A stretch of DNA of 64,000 nucleotides from Streptomyces xiaopingdaonensis (GTDB taxonomy: Bacteria > Actinomycetota > Actinomycetes > Streptomycetales > Streptomycetaceae), in NCBI RefSeq assembly GCF_000262345.1, contig NZ_AJTQ01000186.1, positions 51,397-115,396 of the forward strand, read 5' to 3'. The translations under genes and the position numbers were made by a program. The notes under the pieces are model-generated. The model was not told the DNA's origin and ran no database searches. It worked only from the letters and a program-made list of their open reading frames with translations. Positions 8,934-18,162 of this stretch are shown here, piece by piece. Position 1 is the first letter of the stretch; every line of letters starts with the position of its first letter.

Positions 8934-9158
8934 ATGCCGTGCCCCGATCCAGCCGGACCGCGGGAGCGACCGCACGCCTGCGCCCACCCGAAGAGCGAGC
9001 GCGGCGCGCGCCCCCTCGCGGGCGAGGCGCCGCCGAGGTCCGCCCGCTGCCGCGGCAGCGCGCGCCGAGGCGTCATCGGCCAGGCTCCGCCTGCCGGTCG
9101 GCCTTGCCGCGCAGCACGCCACCGGATGCTCACCACACGTCAGGCGGAGGCACAGTGA
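8934..9158 (+). CDS. Candidate leader ORF translationally coupled to entA-like gene
   Basis: A 74-codon ORF begins with ATG 8934 preceded by GGAGG at good spacing and ends with TGA 9156-9158, overlapping the GTG of the dehydrogenase gene by 4 nt (GTGA), the same coupling used throughout the operon. The product would be Pro/Arg/Ala-rich with five cysteines and no recognisable domain. Third positions are G/C-rich for most of its length, but the composition is also what random high-GC DNA gives. It occupies the unusually long leader between the iron box and the first enzyme. It may be a coupling ORF and not a functional protein. Confidence 0.35.
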   Translation: MPCPDPAGPRERPHACAHPKSERGARPLAGEAPPRSARCRGSARRGVIGQAPPAGRPCRAARHRMLTTRQAEAQ

Positions 9159-9952
9159 ACGCCGAAGAAGAACTCCAGGGGCGTCTCGCCCTCGTCACAG
9201 GGGCCGGGCGCGGCATCGGCGGCGCCGTCGTGGAGACCCTCGTGGCCAGAGGCGCGCGGGTCGTGGCGGCCGATCTCGACACCGAAGGCGTCACCGGTCT
9301 CGCCGAGACGCACCCGGGACGCGTGACGGCGCTGCGACTCGACGTCACCGACGCGGGCGCCGTCGACAACGCCGTCGAGGAGGCGGAAGCGGCCCTCGGG
9401 CCGCTCGACATCGCCGTCAACGTCGCCGGGATACTGCGGAGTTGCGAGGTGGTGGAGCTCGGCGACGACGACTGGGCGCAGACCTTCGCCGTCAACACCG
9501 ACGGTGTCCTCCACGTCTCCCGCGCCGTGGTGCGCGGCATGGCCGAGCGCGGCTCGGGGAGCATCGTGACGGTCGCCTCCAACGCCGCCGGTGTGCCGCG
9601 GACCGGGATGTCCGCCTATGCGGCGTCGAAGGCGGCGGCCGTGATGTTCACCAAGTGCCTCGGCCTGGAGGTCGCTGCGCGCGGCGTGCGCTGCAACACC
9701 GTCTCGCCGGGCTCCACGCTCACCGACATGCAGCGCGGCATGTGGCGCGACGCAGGCATGGCGGACGAGGACGAGGCCACCCGCCGTGTCGTCGCGGGCG
9801 ACCTCGCCTCGCACCGCACCGGCATCCCGCTCGGCCGCATCGCAGAACCCGTCGACGTCGCGGAGGCGGTCGCCTTCCTCGCCTCCGACCGCGCGCGCCA
9901 CATCACCCTCCACGACCTCTACGTGGACGGCGGGGCGACGCTCCGCGCCTGA
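9155..9952 (+). CDS. entA: 2,3-dihydro-2,3-dihydroxybenzoate dehydrogenase (EntA/DhbA)
   Basis: A 265-aa short-chain dehydrogenase that oxidises 2,3-dihydro-2,3-dihydroxybenzoate to 2,3-dihydroxybenzoate with NAD. It has the Rossmann [11 protein letters not shown] motif, the NVAGIL strand, and catalytic Ser plus SAYAASK (Tyr and Lys). The SDR family is broad, but the segment after the active site ([17 protein letters not shown]) and the late [15 protein letters not shown] are typical of EntA/DhbA, and the gene order (followed by isochorismate synthase and DHB-AMP ligase) fixes the role. GTG 9155 is preceded by GGCGGAGG. First enzyme gene of the iron-box-controlled siderophore operon. Confidence 0.93.
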   Translation: MNAEEELQGRLALVTGAGRGIGGAVVETLVARGARVVAADLDTEGVTGLAETHPGRVTALRLDVTDAGAVDNAVEEAEAALGPLDIAVNVAGILRSCEVVELGDDDWAQTFAVNTDGVLHVSRAVVRGMAERGSGSIVTVASNAAGVPRTGMSAYAASKAAAVMFTKCLGLEVAARGVRCNTVSPGSTLTDMQRGMWRDAGMADEDEATRRVVAGDLASHRTGIPLGRIAEPVDVAEAVAFLASDRARHITLHDLYVDGGATLRA

Positions 9953-10003
9953 CCCACCCGTTTCCGCGGCCCCTGCGGCCGCGTCCCCCCCCCAGGAGGA
10001 GAG

Positions 10004-11209
10004 ATGACCACCTCCCTGCGCGAATCGCCCGGCGGGACGGCGGATTCCGCGGCACCGGCGCCCGGTGCCGCGACCGCCCTGCTCGACGCGTACGGCGCCA
10101 CCCGCGACCGCTTCCTCGCGACACCGCGGCACACCCTGCTCGCCCACGGGACGGCCGCCGAACTCCCCCACGACGGACGTCCTTTCACCCGCGGGGTGGC
10201 CGAACTCCTCGCCTCGCGGGCCGAGTCGGGGGTCGGGCCCGCGCTCGTGGCCGGGGCGCTGCCTTTCGATCCGGAGCAACCGCCCGCCGTGGCAGTTCCG
10301 TTGAGCGCCGAGTGGGGGCCCGCGCTGCGCTCCGACCCGCTCGTGGCACTGCCGACCGCGCCGGTGGAGCCGACCGAGTGGCGGATCACACCGGTTCCGG
10401 CGCCCGAGGTGTACGAGGCGGCCGTCGCCGAGGCGGTCGCCCGGATGCGGGACGGTGAGCTCGACAAGGTCGTCCTCGCCCGCTCGCTGGAGCTGTCGGC
10501 CGAACGGCTGCCGGACACCGCCCAGTTGGTGAACGGACTCGCGCGGCGCGACCCGGGCGGCTACACCTTCGCCGTGCCGAGCGGCCCGGGGCGCACCCTC
10601 GTGGGCGCCAGCCCCGAGCTCCTCGTCGAGAGGTTCGACGGACGCCTCACCGCGAACCCGCTCGCCGGCTCCACCCCGCGCAGCGGCGACCTCGCGGAGG
10701 ACGTGCGGCGGGCCGCGGCACTGCTGGAGTCCCCGAAGGACCTGCACGAGCACGCCGTCGTCGTCGACGCCGTACGGGAGGCGCTCGCGCCGTTCTGCTC
10801 CCGTCTGGAGGTGCCCGCGGTGCCGACGCTGGTGCGTACCGCCGCGATGTGGCACCTGTCCACGACCGTCACGGGCGAGCTGCGCCAACCGGCCGCCTCC
10901 GCACTGGAGTTGGCGACGGCGCTGCACCCCACGCCTGCCGTGTGCGGGACGCCCGTCGAGTCGGCGAGGCGCACCATCACCGCGTCCGAGCCGTTCGAGC
11001 GCGGCGCGTACACCGGCATGGTCGGCTGGCAGGACGCGGCAGGCGACGGCGAATGGGTGGTGACGATCCGCTGCGCCGAGGTCGGGGAGAAGGTGCTGCG
11101 GCTCTTCGCCGGCGCCGGCGTCGTCGCGGACTCCTCGCCCGCCGCCGAACTCGCCGAGACCGACGCGAAGTTCCGCACCTTCCTCGACGCCGTTGGAGCA
11201 GCGCTGTGA
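10004..11209 (+). CDS. entC: Isochorismate synthase (EntC/DhbC)
   Basis: A 401-aa chorismate-binding enzyme converting chorismate to isochorismate, the entry step to 2,3-dihydroxybenzoate. The C-terminal catalytic domain shows [12 protein letters not shown], the [19 protein letters not shown] block, the [11 protein letters not shown] loop, the [13 protein letters not shown] helix and the terminal VTIRCAEV and [13 protein letters not shown] segments holding the Mg-binding glutamates of the MST family. ATG 10004 has an excellent AGGAGGAG site. It overlaps the following ligase gene by GTGA. Confidence 0.95.
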   Translation: MTTSLRESPGGTADSAAPAPGAATALLDAYGATRDRFLATPRHTLLAHGTAAELPHDGRPFTRGVAELLASRAESGVGPALVAGALPFDPEQPPAVAVPLSAEWGPALRSDPLVALPTAPVEPTEWRITPVPAPEVYEAAVAEAVARMRDGELDKVVLARSLELSAERLPDTAQLVNGLARRDPGGYTFAVPSGPGRTLVGASPELLVERFDGRLTANPLAGSTPRSGDLAEDVRRAAALLESPKDLHEHAVVVDAVREALAPFCSRLEVPAVPTLVRTAAMWHLSTTVTGELRQPAASALELATALHPTPAVCGTPVESARRTITASEPFERGAYTGMVGWQDAAGDGEWVVTIRCAEVGEKVLRLFAGAGVVADSSPAAELAETDAKFRTFLDAVGAAL

Positions 11210-12873
11210 CCGACACCCCGACCGCACCCTCCGCCCTCGCCACGACGCCAGGACTCGACGCGCCCACCTGGCCCGCGGAGTTCGCGGCCCGCTACCGCGC
11301 CGCGGGCCACTGGCGCGGCGAGACCTTCGGCGGCGTCCTGCGCGAGCGCGCCGCGGCCCACCCGGACCGGGTCGCCCTGATCGACCCGGCGCCGGAGAGA
11401 CGCACCTGGACCTACCGGCAGCTCGACGAGCGCGCCGACCGGCTCGCCGCCGGCCTCGCCGCGCGGGGGATCGGCAAGGGCGACCGCGTCGTCGTACAGC
11501 TCCCCAACGTGGGCGAGTTCGTGGAGGTCGTCTTCGCCCTCTTCCGCATCGGAGCCCTTCCGGTCTACGCGCTGCCCGCGCACCGCGACACCGAGATCGG
11601 CTACTTCTGCTCGTTCACGGAGGCGGTCGCGTACGTCGTGCCCGACGTCCACGGCGGATTCGACCACCGGCGCCTCGCCTCCCGCGTCGAGGAGCGGACG
11701 CCGAGCCTGCGCCATGTCTTCGTCGTCGGCGATCCGGGCGAACACACGGCACTCGCCGAGGTGTCCGCCGACCCGGAGACGGCACCCGAAGGACCCGAGC
11801 CGCACGAACTCGCCTTCCTCCAGCTCTCCGGCGGCACGACGGGGCTTCCGAAGCTCATCCCCCGCACCCACGACGACTACATCTACTCGCTGCGAGGCTC
11901 CAACGACATCTGCGGCGTCGACGGCGACACCCGCTTCCTCGTGCTGCTGCCCGCCGCCCACAACTTCCCCATGAGCTCCCCCGGTTGGCTCGGCGTGCTC
12001 TACGCGGGCGGCACCGTCGTCCTCGCGCCGCGCCCCGACCCGTCGGCCGCCTTCCCGCTCGTCGCACGCGAACGCATCACGATGACGGGCATGGTGCCGC
12101 CGCTCGCGCTCGTCTGGACCGAAGCGGCGCCGGAGACCGAGGAGGACCTGGGCAGCCTCCGACTCGTCCTCGTCGGCGGCGCGAAGTACAGCGAGGAGGC
12201 CGCACGGCGCCTCGAACCGGCGCTCGGCTGCCGGCTGATGCAGGTCTTCGGCATGGCCGAGGGACTCGTCAACTACACCCGGCTCGACGACGACTACGAG
12301 ACGATCGTCACCACCCAGGGCCGGCCGATCTCCCCCGACGACGAGGTCCGCCTCGTCGACGACGACGGAGAGCCCGTGCCCGACGGCGAGTTCGGCCACC
12401 TCCTCACCCGCGGCCCCTACACGATCCGCGGTTACTGGCGCGCCCCCGAGCACAACGAGCGCTCCTTCACCGCGGACGGCTTCTACCGCTCGGGGGACAT
12501 CGCCCGACGCACCCCCGGCGGGCACCTCGTCGTCGAGGGACGGGCGAAGGACCAGATCAACCGGGGCGGCGAGAAGGTCGCCCCGGAGGAGGTGGAGAAC
12601 ATCCTCCTCGCCCACCCGGCCGTCCACGACGCCTCCGTGGTCGCCGTGCCCGACGAGTACCTGGGCGAGCGCTCGCTCGCCTACGTGATCCTGCGCGACG
12701 GGGCCGAGCGCCCCGGCTCCGTCGCGCTCAAACGGTTCGTCCGCGAGCGCGGCATCGCCGCCTACAAGATCCCCGACCTCGTGGAGTTCGTCGACGCGTT
12801 CCCCGAGACCGGCATCGGCAAGGTCAGCAAGAAGAGCCTGCGGGCGAACAGCCCCGCGGCAGACGAGCGTTGA
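11206..12873 (+). CDS. entE: 2,3-dihydroxybenzoate-AMP ligase (EntE/DhbE)
   Basis: A 555-aa stand-alone adenylation enzyme that activates 2,3-dihydroxybenzoate and loads it onto the aryl carrier protein encoded two genes downstream. Motifs: A3 SGGTTGLPK, the aryl-acid pocket HNFPMSSPG characteristic of DHB/salicylate ligases, [15 protein letters not shown], the [20 protein letters not shown] hinge region and the C-terminal [10 protein letters not shown] with the catalytic Lys. Length and layout match EntE, DhbE and VibE. GTG start overlaps the entC-like stop. Confidence 0.96.
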   Translation: MTDTPTAPSALATTPGLDAPTWPAEFAARYRAAGHWRGETFGGVLRERAAAHPDRVALIDPAPERRTWTYRQLDERADRLAAGLAARGIGKGDRVVVQLPNVGEFVEVVFALFRIGALPVYALPAHRDTEIGYFCSFTEAVAYVVPDVHGGFDHRRLASRVEERTPSLRHVFVVGDPGEHTALAEVSADPETAPEGPEPHELAFLQLSGGTTGLPKLIPRTHDDYIYSLRGSNDICGVDGDTRFLVLLPAAHNFPMSSPGWLGVLYAGGTVVLAPRPDPSAAFPLVARERITMTGMVPPLALVWTEAAPETEEDLGSLRLVLVGGAKYSEEAARRLEPALGCRLMQVFGMAEGLVNYTRLDDDYETIVTTQGRPISPDDEVRLVDDDGEPVPDGEFGHLLTRGPYTIRGYWRAPEHNERSFTADGFYRSGDIARRTPGGHLVVEGRAKDQINRGGEKVAPEEVENILLAHPAVHDASVVAVPDEYLGERSLAYVILRDGAERPGSVALKRFVRERGIAAYKIPDLVEFVDAFPETGIGKVSKKSLRANSPAADER

Positions 12874-12887
12874 AAGGCCGCCGTTCC

Positions 12888-13523
12888 ATGGCACTCCCCG
12901 CAATCGCCCCCTACCCGCTCCCCCGACCCGAGGAGCTGCCCGAGAACCGGGTGGCCTGGCGCGTCGATCCGAGCCGCGCCGTCCTCCTCGTCCACGACCT
13001 CCAGCAGCACTTCCTCGGGGCCTTCCCGGGCGGCGCCGAACCGCTCACCGGGCTCCTCGGCAACACCGCGCGCCTCCTCGCGGCGTGCCGCGGCCGCGGC
13101 GTGCCCGTCGTCCACTCGACGCAGCGCGGCGGGCAGACGCGCGAGGAGCGCGGCCTCCAACTCGACTTCTGGGGCCCGGGCGTCGCGGACGACCCCGCCG
13201 CGCTGGCGATACCGGAAGCGGTGGCACCCGCGGCGGGCGAGACGGTGCTCACCAAGTGGAAGTACAGCGCCTTCGCCCGCACCGAACTCGGCGCGCTCCT
13301 GCGGGAGTCGGGGCGCGACCAGCTACTCGTCGCCGGCGTCTACGCGCACATCGGCGTGCTGGTGAGCGCGTGCGACGCATGGATGCGGGACATCCGCGCC
13401 TGGGTCGTCGCCGACGCCGTCGCCGACTTCACACGCGACGACCACGACGCGGCGCTGCGCTGGGCCGCCGGCCGCTGCGCCGCCGTGACCACCACGGACG
13501 CGCTCGTCGAGGAGCTGGCATGA
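12888..13523 (+). CDS. entB: Isochorismatase, stand-alone (EntB N-terminal domain equivalent)
   Basis: A 211-aa isochorismatase that hydrolyses isochorismate to 2,3-dihydro-2,3-dihydroxybenzoate. Catalytic Asp37 lies in LLVHDLQQHF, the catalytic Lys in LTKWKYSAFARTEL, and the GVYAHIGVL turn, DAWMRDI and the terminal VADAVADFTRDDH segment correspond closely to E. coli EntB. In EntB and DhbB an aryl carrier domain is fused at the C-terminus; here the gene stops after the hydrolase domain and the carrier is the next gene, joined only by an ATGA overlap. Confidence 0.95.
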   Translation: MALPAIAPYPLPRPEELPENRVAWRVDPSRAVLLVHDLQQHFLGAFPGGAEPLTGLLGNTARLLAACRGRGVPVVHSTQRGGQTREERGLQLDFWGPGVADDPAALAIPEAVAPAAGETVLTKWKYSAFARTELGALLRESGRDQLLVAGVYAHIGVLVSACDAWMRDIRAWVVADAVADFTRDDHDAALRWAAGRCAAVTTTDALVEELA

Positions 13524-13750
13524 CACTCACCACGCAACGCATCCACCACGACGTCGCCGCCGCCCTCGGCGAGGACCCGGCGGAGATCCCCGTCGACGAG
13601 AACCTCGTCGACTACGGCCTCGACTCGGTGCGCATCATGACGCTCCTCGAGCGGTGGCGCCGGGAGCACGGCGTGCAGGCGGACTTCGCCGGCCTCGCGG
13701 AGGCCCCCGCGGTCGAGGCGTGGGCGCGGCTTCTGGGGGCCGCCTCATGA
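13520..13750 (+). CDS. Aryl carrier protein (split-off EntB C-terminal domain)
   Basis: A 76-aa phosphopantetheine-dependent carrier. DYGLDSVRIM contains the Ser that receives the 4'-phosphopantetheine arm; it would then carry the 2,3-dihydroxybenzoyl thioester to the condensation domain of the downstream synthetase. It is too short to contain anything else and overlaps its neighbours on both sides by 4 nt, so stoichiometric translation with isochorismatase and synthetase is expected. No phosphopantetheinyl transferase gene lies in the window; a host enzyme must serve. Confidence 0.95.
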   Translation: MTLTTQRIHHDVAAALGEDPAEIPVDENLVDYGLDSVRIMTLLERWRREHGVQADFAGLAEAPAVEAWARLLGAAS

Positions 13751-16700
13751 CCGCGGCCGCGACCCGTCGCCGCACCTCCCCCGACACCGGGCAGGCGCTC
13801 CGACTCCCGCTCACCGCAGCGCAGTCGGGCATGTGGTACGCGCAGGCGCTCGACCCGGCGAGCCCCGCGCTCAACACCGCGGAGTGCCTGCGGATCGACG
13901 GGCCGCTCGACGCCGGCCTCTTCGCCGAGGCCCTGCGCCGCGTCACCGAGGAGGCCGAGGCTCTGCGGGTACGGGTCGAGGACACCCCGCAGGGCCCGCG
14001 TCAACGCCTGCTCCCCGCCGTCGAGTTGCCGCTCTCCGTGCACGACCTGCGCGGCGACAAAGCGGAGCGGCGGGCCGAGGCGTGGATGCGCGACGACCTG
14101 GCACGGGCGCGCGACCTCTCCCGCGAACTCCCCTTCACGCACGCGCTGTTCCGCGTCGCCGACGAGCGGTGGCTGTGGTACCAGTGCATCCACCACCTCG
14201 TCATGGACGGCTACGGCTACTCGCTCCTCGTCCGGCGCACCGCCGAGGTGTACTCGGCACTCGCCGAAGGCGCGGACCCGGCGCCCCGCACCTTCGGGCG
14301 CCTCGCGGAACTCGTCGCGCGGGACGCCGCATACCGCTCCTCCGAAGAGTTCGCCGCCGACCGCGCGCACTGGAAGGCGGCACTCGCCGACCGTCCCGAG
14401 GCGCCCAGGCTCGCCGGTCGGGACGCCCTCGCCTCGCGCACCTTCGGCCGCCGCACCGCATACCTGCCGCCCGCCATCACCGAGCGGCTGCGCACCCTCG
14501 CCGAGGAACTCCGCGCGACCTGGCCCGACGTCCTCGTCGCGGCGCAGGCCCTCTACACGGCGCGCGTGACCGGCCGTTCGGACGTCGTGCTCGGGCTGCC
14601 GCTGATGGGACGCATGGGCTCCGCCGCGCTCCGCATCCCCGGCATGGTGATGAACGTGCTGCCGCTGCGGCTCGCGGTGCGGCCCTCGGACACGCTCGCC
14701 TCGCTCGTGCGGCAGGTGGTCCTCGGCATCCGGGACGTACGCCGCCACCAGCGGTACCGGTACGAGGACATCCGGCGCGACCTGGGGCTGCTCGGTGAGG
14801 GCCGGGCGCTCGTCGGGCCGCTCGTCAACGTCATGCCGTTCGACTACGGTGCGGCGTTCGCCGGCGTGCCCGCCAGGGCGATGAACCTGTCCACGGGTCC
14901 CGTCGACGACCTCACAGTGAACATCTACGACCGGGCCGACGGCCGGGGCCTCCGCATCGACCACGACGGCAACCCCGCGCTCTACCCGCACGAGGCGCTC
15001 GCCGCGCACCAGTCGAGGTTCCTGCGGCTGCTGGAGCAGCTCGCCGGCGCGGACCCGCAGCAACCGCTGGGCGCGTACGCCGTCGCGAGCCCCGCGGAGC
15101 GGGAGTTCGTCCTCGACGAGTGCAACCGCACGGCGCGCGAACTCCCCCACACCACGCTCGCCGGCCCCTTCGAGAGCCGCGCCCGCGAGACACCGGGCGC
15201 GACGGCGCTGCGCGAGGGCGGCACCGCGCTCAGCTACGAGGAGCTCAACGCGCGGGCCAACCGCCTCGCACGGCTCCTCCAGGACGAGGGCGCGAAGCCC
15301 GGCGCACTCGTCGCCGTCTCGCTGCCGCGCTCGACCGACCTCGTCGTCTCGCTCCTCGCCGTCGCGAAGTCGGGCGCCGCCTTCCTGCCGCTCGACCCGG
15401 AGTACCCGCCGGAGCGTCTCGCGTACATGCTCGACGACGCGGCGCCGGTCTGCGCCGTCGCCGACCGTACCGGGAGGCTGCCGGAGCACGGCCGCCCGCA
15501 GCTCCTGCTCGACGACCCCGGCACCCGTGAGCGGCTCGACGCCTGTCCGGCGGTCAACCCGCCCCGGGCCCTCACCCCCGCGCACCCCGCGTACGTCCTC
15601 TACACCTCCGGCTCGACGGGACGCCCCAAGGGCGTCGTCGTCTCGCACGGGGCGATCGACAACCGGCTGCGCTGGATGCAGGACACCTACCGGCTGCGGT
15701 CCGACGACCGCGTGCTGCAGAAGACGCCGTCCTCGTTCGACGTCTCCGTCTGGGAGTTCTTCTGGCCGCTGCGCGAGGGCGCCACGCTCGTCGTCGCCGA
15801 GCCGGGGAGCCACCGCGACCCGGCCCGCCTCGCCGCGACCGTAGCCGAACACGCCGTCACCACCTGCCACTTCGTCCCGTCGATGCTCCAGGTCTTCCTC
15901 GCGGAGGCGGACGCCTCGCGCTGTGCGTCGCTGCGTCGGGTCTTCTGCAGCGGCGAGGCGCTGCCGCGGGAGACGGCGCACACCTTCGCGCGTGCGCTCC
16001 CCGAGGTCGAGCTGCACAACCTCTACGGGCCGACGGAGGCGGCCGTCGACGTGACGCACCACGCGTGCGTGCCGGAGGAGACCGGCCCCGTACCGATCGG
16101 TGCGCCGGTGTGGAACACCCGGCTCTACGTCCTCGACCCGGCGCTGCAGCCGTGCCCGCCAGGCGTGACGGGCGAGCTCCACCTCGCGGGCGCCCAGCTC
16201 GCCGACGGCTACCTGCACCGGCCCGGACTCACCGCGACGAGGTTCGTCGCCGATCCGTTCGGCCCGCCGGGGGCGCGCATGTACCGCACGGGGGACCTCG
16301 CGCGCTGGACCGTCCGCGGCGAGGTGGAGTACCTCGGGCGCACCGACCACCAGGTGAAGCTCCGCGGGCAGCGTCTCGAACTCGGCGAGGTGGAGGCCGC
16401 GTTGGCGGCGCTCGACGGTGTCGACGGCGCGTGCGCACTGGTCCGCGAGGACCGGCCGGGCGAGCAGCTACTCGTCGGCTACACCACAGGAACCGCGGAG
16501 CCGGCGGCGTCGCGGGCCGCGCTCGCGCGGCGGCTGCCCGAGCACATGGTGCCGTCGGCCGTCGTCGCGCTCGACGCGTTCCCGCTCACCCCCAACGGCA
16601 AGCTCGACCGCGGTGCGCTGCCCGCACCCGTCTTCTCCGGCGGCACGCGACGCGCCCCGGAGGGGCCGCGGGAGGAGGCGCTCACCGCGCTCTTCGCCGA

Positions 16701-17676
16701 GGTCCTCGAAGTGGAGGGCGTCGGCCCCGACGACGCGTTCTTCGACCTCGGCGGCACCTCGCTGCTCGCCGCGCGCCTCGTGAGCCGCGTACGGGAGCGC
16801 CTCGGCGCCGAGTTGACGATCGGCTCGCTCTTCGAGGCGCCGACCCCGGCCGGGCTCGCCGTCCGCACGGCCGACGCCTCCGCCGCCTCCGGTGACGCGC
16901 TCGGCGTACTGCTGCCGCTGCGGGGCTCCGGCTCGCGCACGCCGCTCTTCGCGATCCACCCGGCGGGCGGGATCTCCTGGTGCTATGCGGGGTTGGCCTC
17001 GCGACTCGGTCCGGACCAGCCGGTCCACGGGCTGCAGGCGCCCGGGCTCCTCGACTCCTCGCCGCTGCCGTCCTCCCTCGACGAGCAGGCGGCCGCGTAC
17101 GTCGAGCACCTCAGGTCGGTGCAGCCGCACGGCCCCTACCGGTTGCTCGGCTGGTCGGTCGGCGGCGTGCTCGCACACACCGTGGCGACCCTGCTCCAGG
17201 ACGAGGGCGAGGAGGTCGGACTCCTCGCGCTGCTCGACGCGTTCCCCGCCGAGCAGTGGCGCGAGCACCCGGCGCCCGAGGAGGGCGACGCGCTCACCGC
17301 CGTGCTGCGCATGGCCGGGTTCGAGCGCACCTCCGAGCGCGACCACGCCGACGTGCTCGCGACGCTGCGGCGCGCGGGCAGCCCGCTCGCCGGACTCAGC
17401 GACCACACGCTGGCGCGGATCGTCGACATCGTGCCGCACCACGCCGAGCGGATGCGCGAGCACCGGCACCGGCGCTACACCGGCGACCTCGTCTTCTTCA
17501 CCGCGGCGGCGCCGAGGCCGGAGGACTGGCTCACGCACCTGGCGTGGCGCCCGCACGTGGACGGCGCCATCGAGAACCACGAACTGCCCTGCACCCACCC
17601 GCAGTTGCTGCGGGACGAGCACGTCGGGGCCATCGCCGACGTACTCGCGGAACACCTGGAGGTACCGCAACGATGA
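13747..17676 (+). CDS. entF: Single-module NRPS C-A-PCP-TE, serine-activating (EntF-like)
   Basis: A 1309-aa synthetase with one module. Condensation domain: HHLVMDG at residues 149-155. Adenylation domain: LYTSGSTGRPKG near 617. Specificity residues by alignment to the GrsA core are Asp665, Val666, Trp669, His708, Phe733, Ser735, Leu759, Val767, Asp768 and the Lys of LTPNGK, the serine code found in EntF. Carrier domain: DLGGTSLLA with Ser1005. Thioesterase: GWSVGG with Ser1137. Order and length match EntF (about 1290 aa), not dimodular DhbF. It should join 2,3-dihydroxybenzoate to L-Ser, oligomerise three units and cyclise them to a trilactone. Overlaps the MbtH gene by ATGA. Confidence 0.95.
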   Translation: MTAAATRRRTSPDTGQALRLPLTAAQSGMWYAQALDPASPALNTAECLRIDGPLDAGLFAEALRRVTEEAEALRVRVEDTPQGPRQRLLPAVELPLSVHDLRGDKAERRAEAWMRDDLARARDLSRELPFTHALFRVADERWLWYQCIHHLVMDGYGYSLLVRRTAEVYSALAEGADPAPRTFGRLAELVARDAAYRSSEEFAADRAHWKAALADRPEAPRLAGRDALASRTFGRRTAYLPPAITERLRTLAEELRATWPDVLVAAQALYTARVTGRSDVVLGLPLMGRMGSAALRIPGMVMNVLPLRLAVRPSDTLASLVRQVVLGIRDVRRHQRYRYEDIRRDLGLLGEGRALVGPLVNVMPFDYGAAFAGVPARAMNLSTGPVDDLTVNIYDRADGRGLRIDHDGNPALYPHEALAAHQSRFLRLLEQLAGADPQQPLGAYAVASPAEREFVLDECNRTARELPHTTLAGPFESRARETPGATALREGGTALSYEELNARANRLARLLQDEGAKPGALVAVSLPRSTDLVVSLLAVAKSGAAFLPLDPEYPPERLAYMLDDAAPVCAVADRTGRLPEHGRPQLLLDDPGTRERLDACPAVNPPRALTPAHPAYVLYTSGSTGRPKGVVVSHGAIDNRLRWMQDTYRLRSDDRVLQKTPSSFDVSVWEFFWPLREGATLVVAEPGSHRDPARLAATVAEHAVTTCHFVPSMLQVFLAEADASRCASLRRVFCSGEALPRETAHTFARALPEVELHNLYGPTEAAVDVTHHACVPEETGPVPIGAPVWNTRLYVLDPALQPCPPGVTGELHLAGAQLADGYLHRPGLTATRFVADPFGPPGARMYRTGDLARWTVRGEVEYLGRTDHQVKLRGQRLELGEVEAALAALDGVDGACALVREDRPGEQLLVGYTTGTAEPAASRAALARRLPEHMVPSAVVALDAFPLTPNGKLDRGALPAPVFSGGTRRAPEGPREEALTALFAEVLEVEGVGPDDAFFDLGGTSLLAARLVSRVRERLGAELTIGSLFEAPTPAGLAVRTADASAASGDALGVLLPLRGSGSRTPLFAIHPAGGISWCYAGLASRLGPDQPVHGLQAPGLLDSSPLPSSLDEQAAAYVEHLRSVQPHGPYRLLGWSVGGVLAHTVATLLQDEGEEVGLLALLDAFPAEQWREHPAPEEGDALTAVLRMAGFERTSERDHADVLATLRRAGSPLAGLSDHTLARIVDIVPHHAERMREHRHRRYTGDLVFFTAAAPRPEDWLTHLAWRPHVDGAIENHELPCTHPQLLRDEHVGAIADVLAEHLEVPQR

Positions 17677-17861
17677 CCGCGACGGAGCCGGGCCCCTTCG
17701 ACCCGCCGGCCGACGGCCGGGACGACGCCTTCCTCGTCCTCGTCAACAGCGCGGGCGACCACTCGCTGTGGCCCGACTGGCGTGCCGTCCCGCAGGGTTG
17801 GCGCCGCAGCTTCGGACCGGACACGCACGGGGAGTGCCTGCGGCGTCTTTCGGCACGGTGA
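17673..17861 (+). CDS. MbtH/YbdZ-like NRPS partner, short variant
   Basis: A 62-aa MbtH-family protein, the expected chaperone of the adjacent adenylation domain. It keeps the core FLVLVNSAGDHSLWPDW and the VPQGW motif, but of the N-x-E-x-Q-x-S-x-W-P signature the Glu and Gln are Ala and Asp. The protein also stops before the usual WTDxRP tail. Its start overlaps the synthetase stop (ATGA). Whether the missing tail reflects a frameshift or a genuine short form is not clear from the sequence. Confidence 0.85.
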   Translation: MTATEPGPFDPPADGRDDAFLVLVNSAGDHSLWPDWRAVPQGWRRSFGPDTHGECLRRLSAR

Positions 17862-18162
17862 GGGGGCGGCAACCGGTGGGCGGCACTGACTGCGCCGGCT
17901 TCGCGGAGGCGCCGTCCCGGGCAGCGGAGGCGCACGGGCAGTGAACCCGGTTCCGTGGCGGGGTCCCTGAGTCGGTCGAGCGACCATGCCGCCGCGTCGG
18001 GGTCCCACTCGGTTCCGGGCGTGCCCTCGCGAGAGACTGCACCGTGCGCCAACGGATGCCCCTGCGACCCCTCGACACCGTGCACGTACATATAGGCATA
18101 TCGTGGGAACGTGCAAGGGTTCGGAGCGACGAGCCCCGGAGGAACGCGCGGGAGGACGAGCG
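17862..18162. other. Intergenic region between siderophore block and FGE gene
   Basis: About 300 nt with no convincing gene. An AT-rich patch at 18087-18106 (TACATATAGGCATATCG) is the only composition break and is the likeliest site of a promoter for the downstream FGE gene, whose Shine-Dalgarno GGAGG is at 18151. No terminator hairpin was evident after the MbtH gene. Confidence 0.5.

Noticed and set aside
10561..12903. 780-codon minus-strand frame across the siderophore operon
   Set aside because: Exactly antisense to EntC- and EntE-like genes with intact motifs; no domain in its translation.
18087..18106. AT-rich patch as a riboswitch or sRNA
   Set aside because: Only a short composition break; no conserved structure visible, so treated as possible promoter only.
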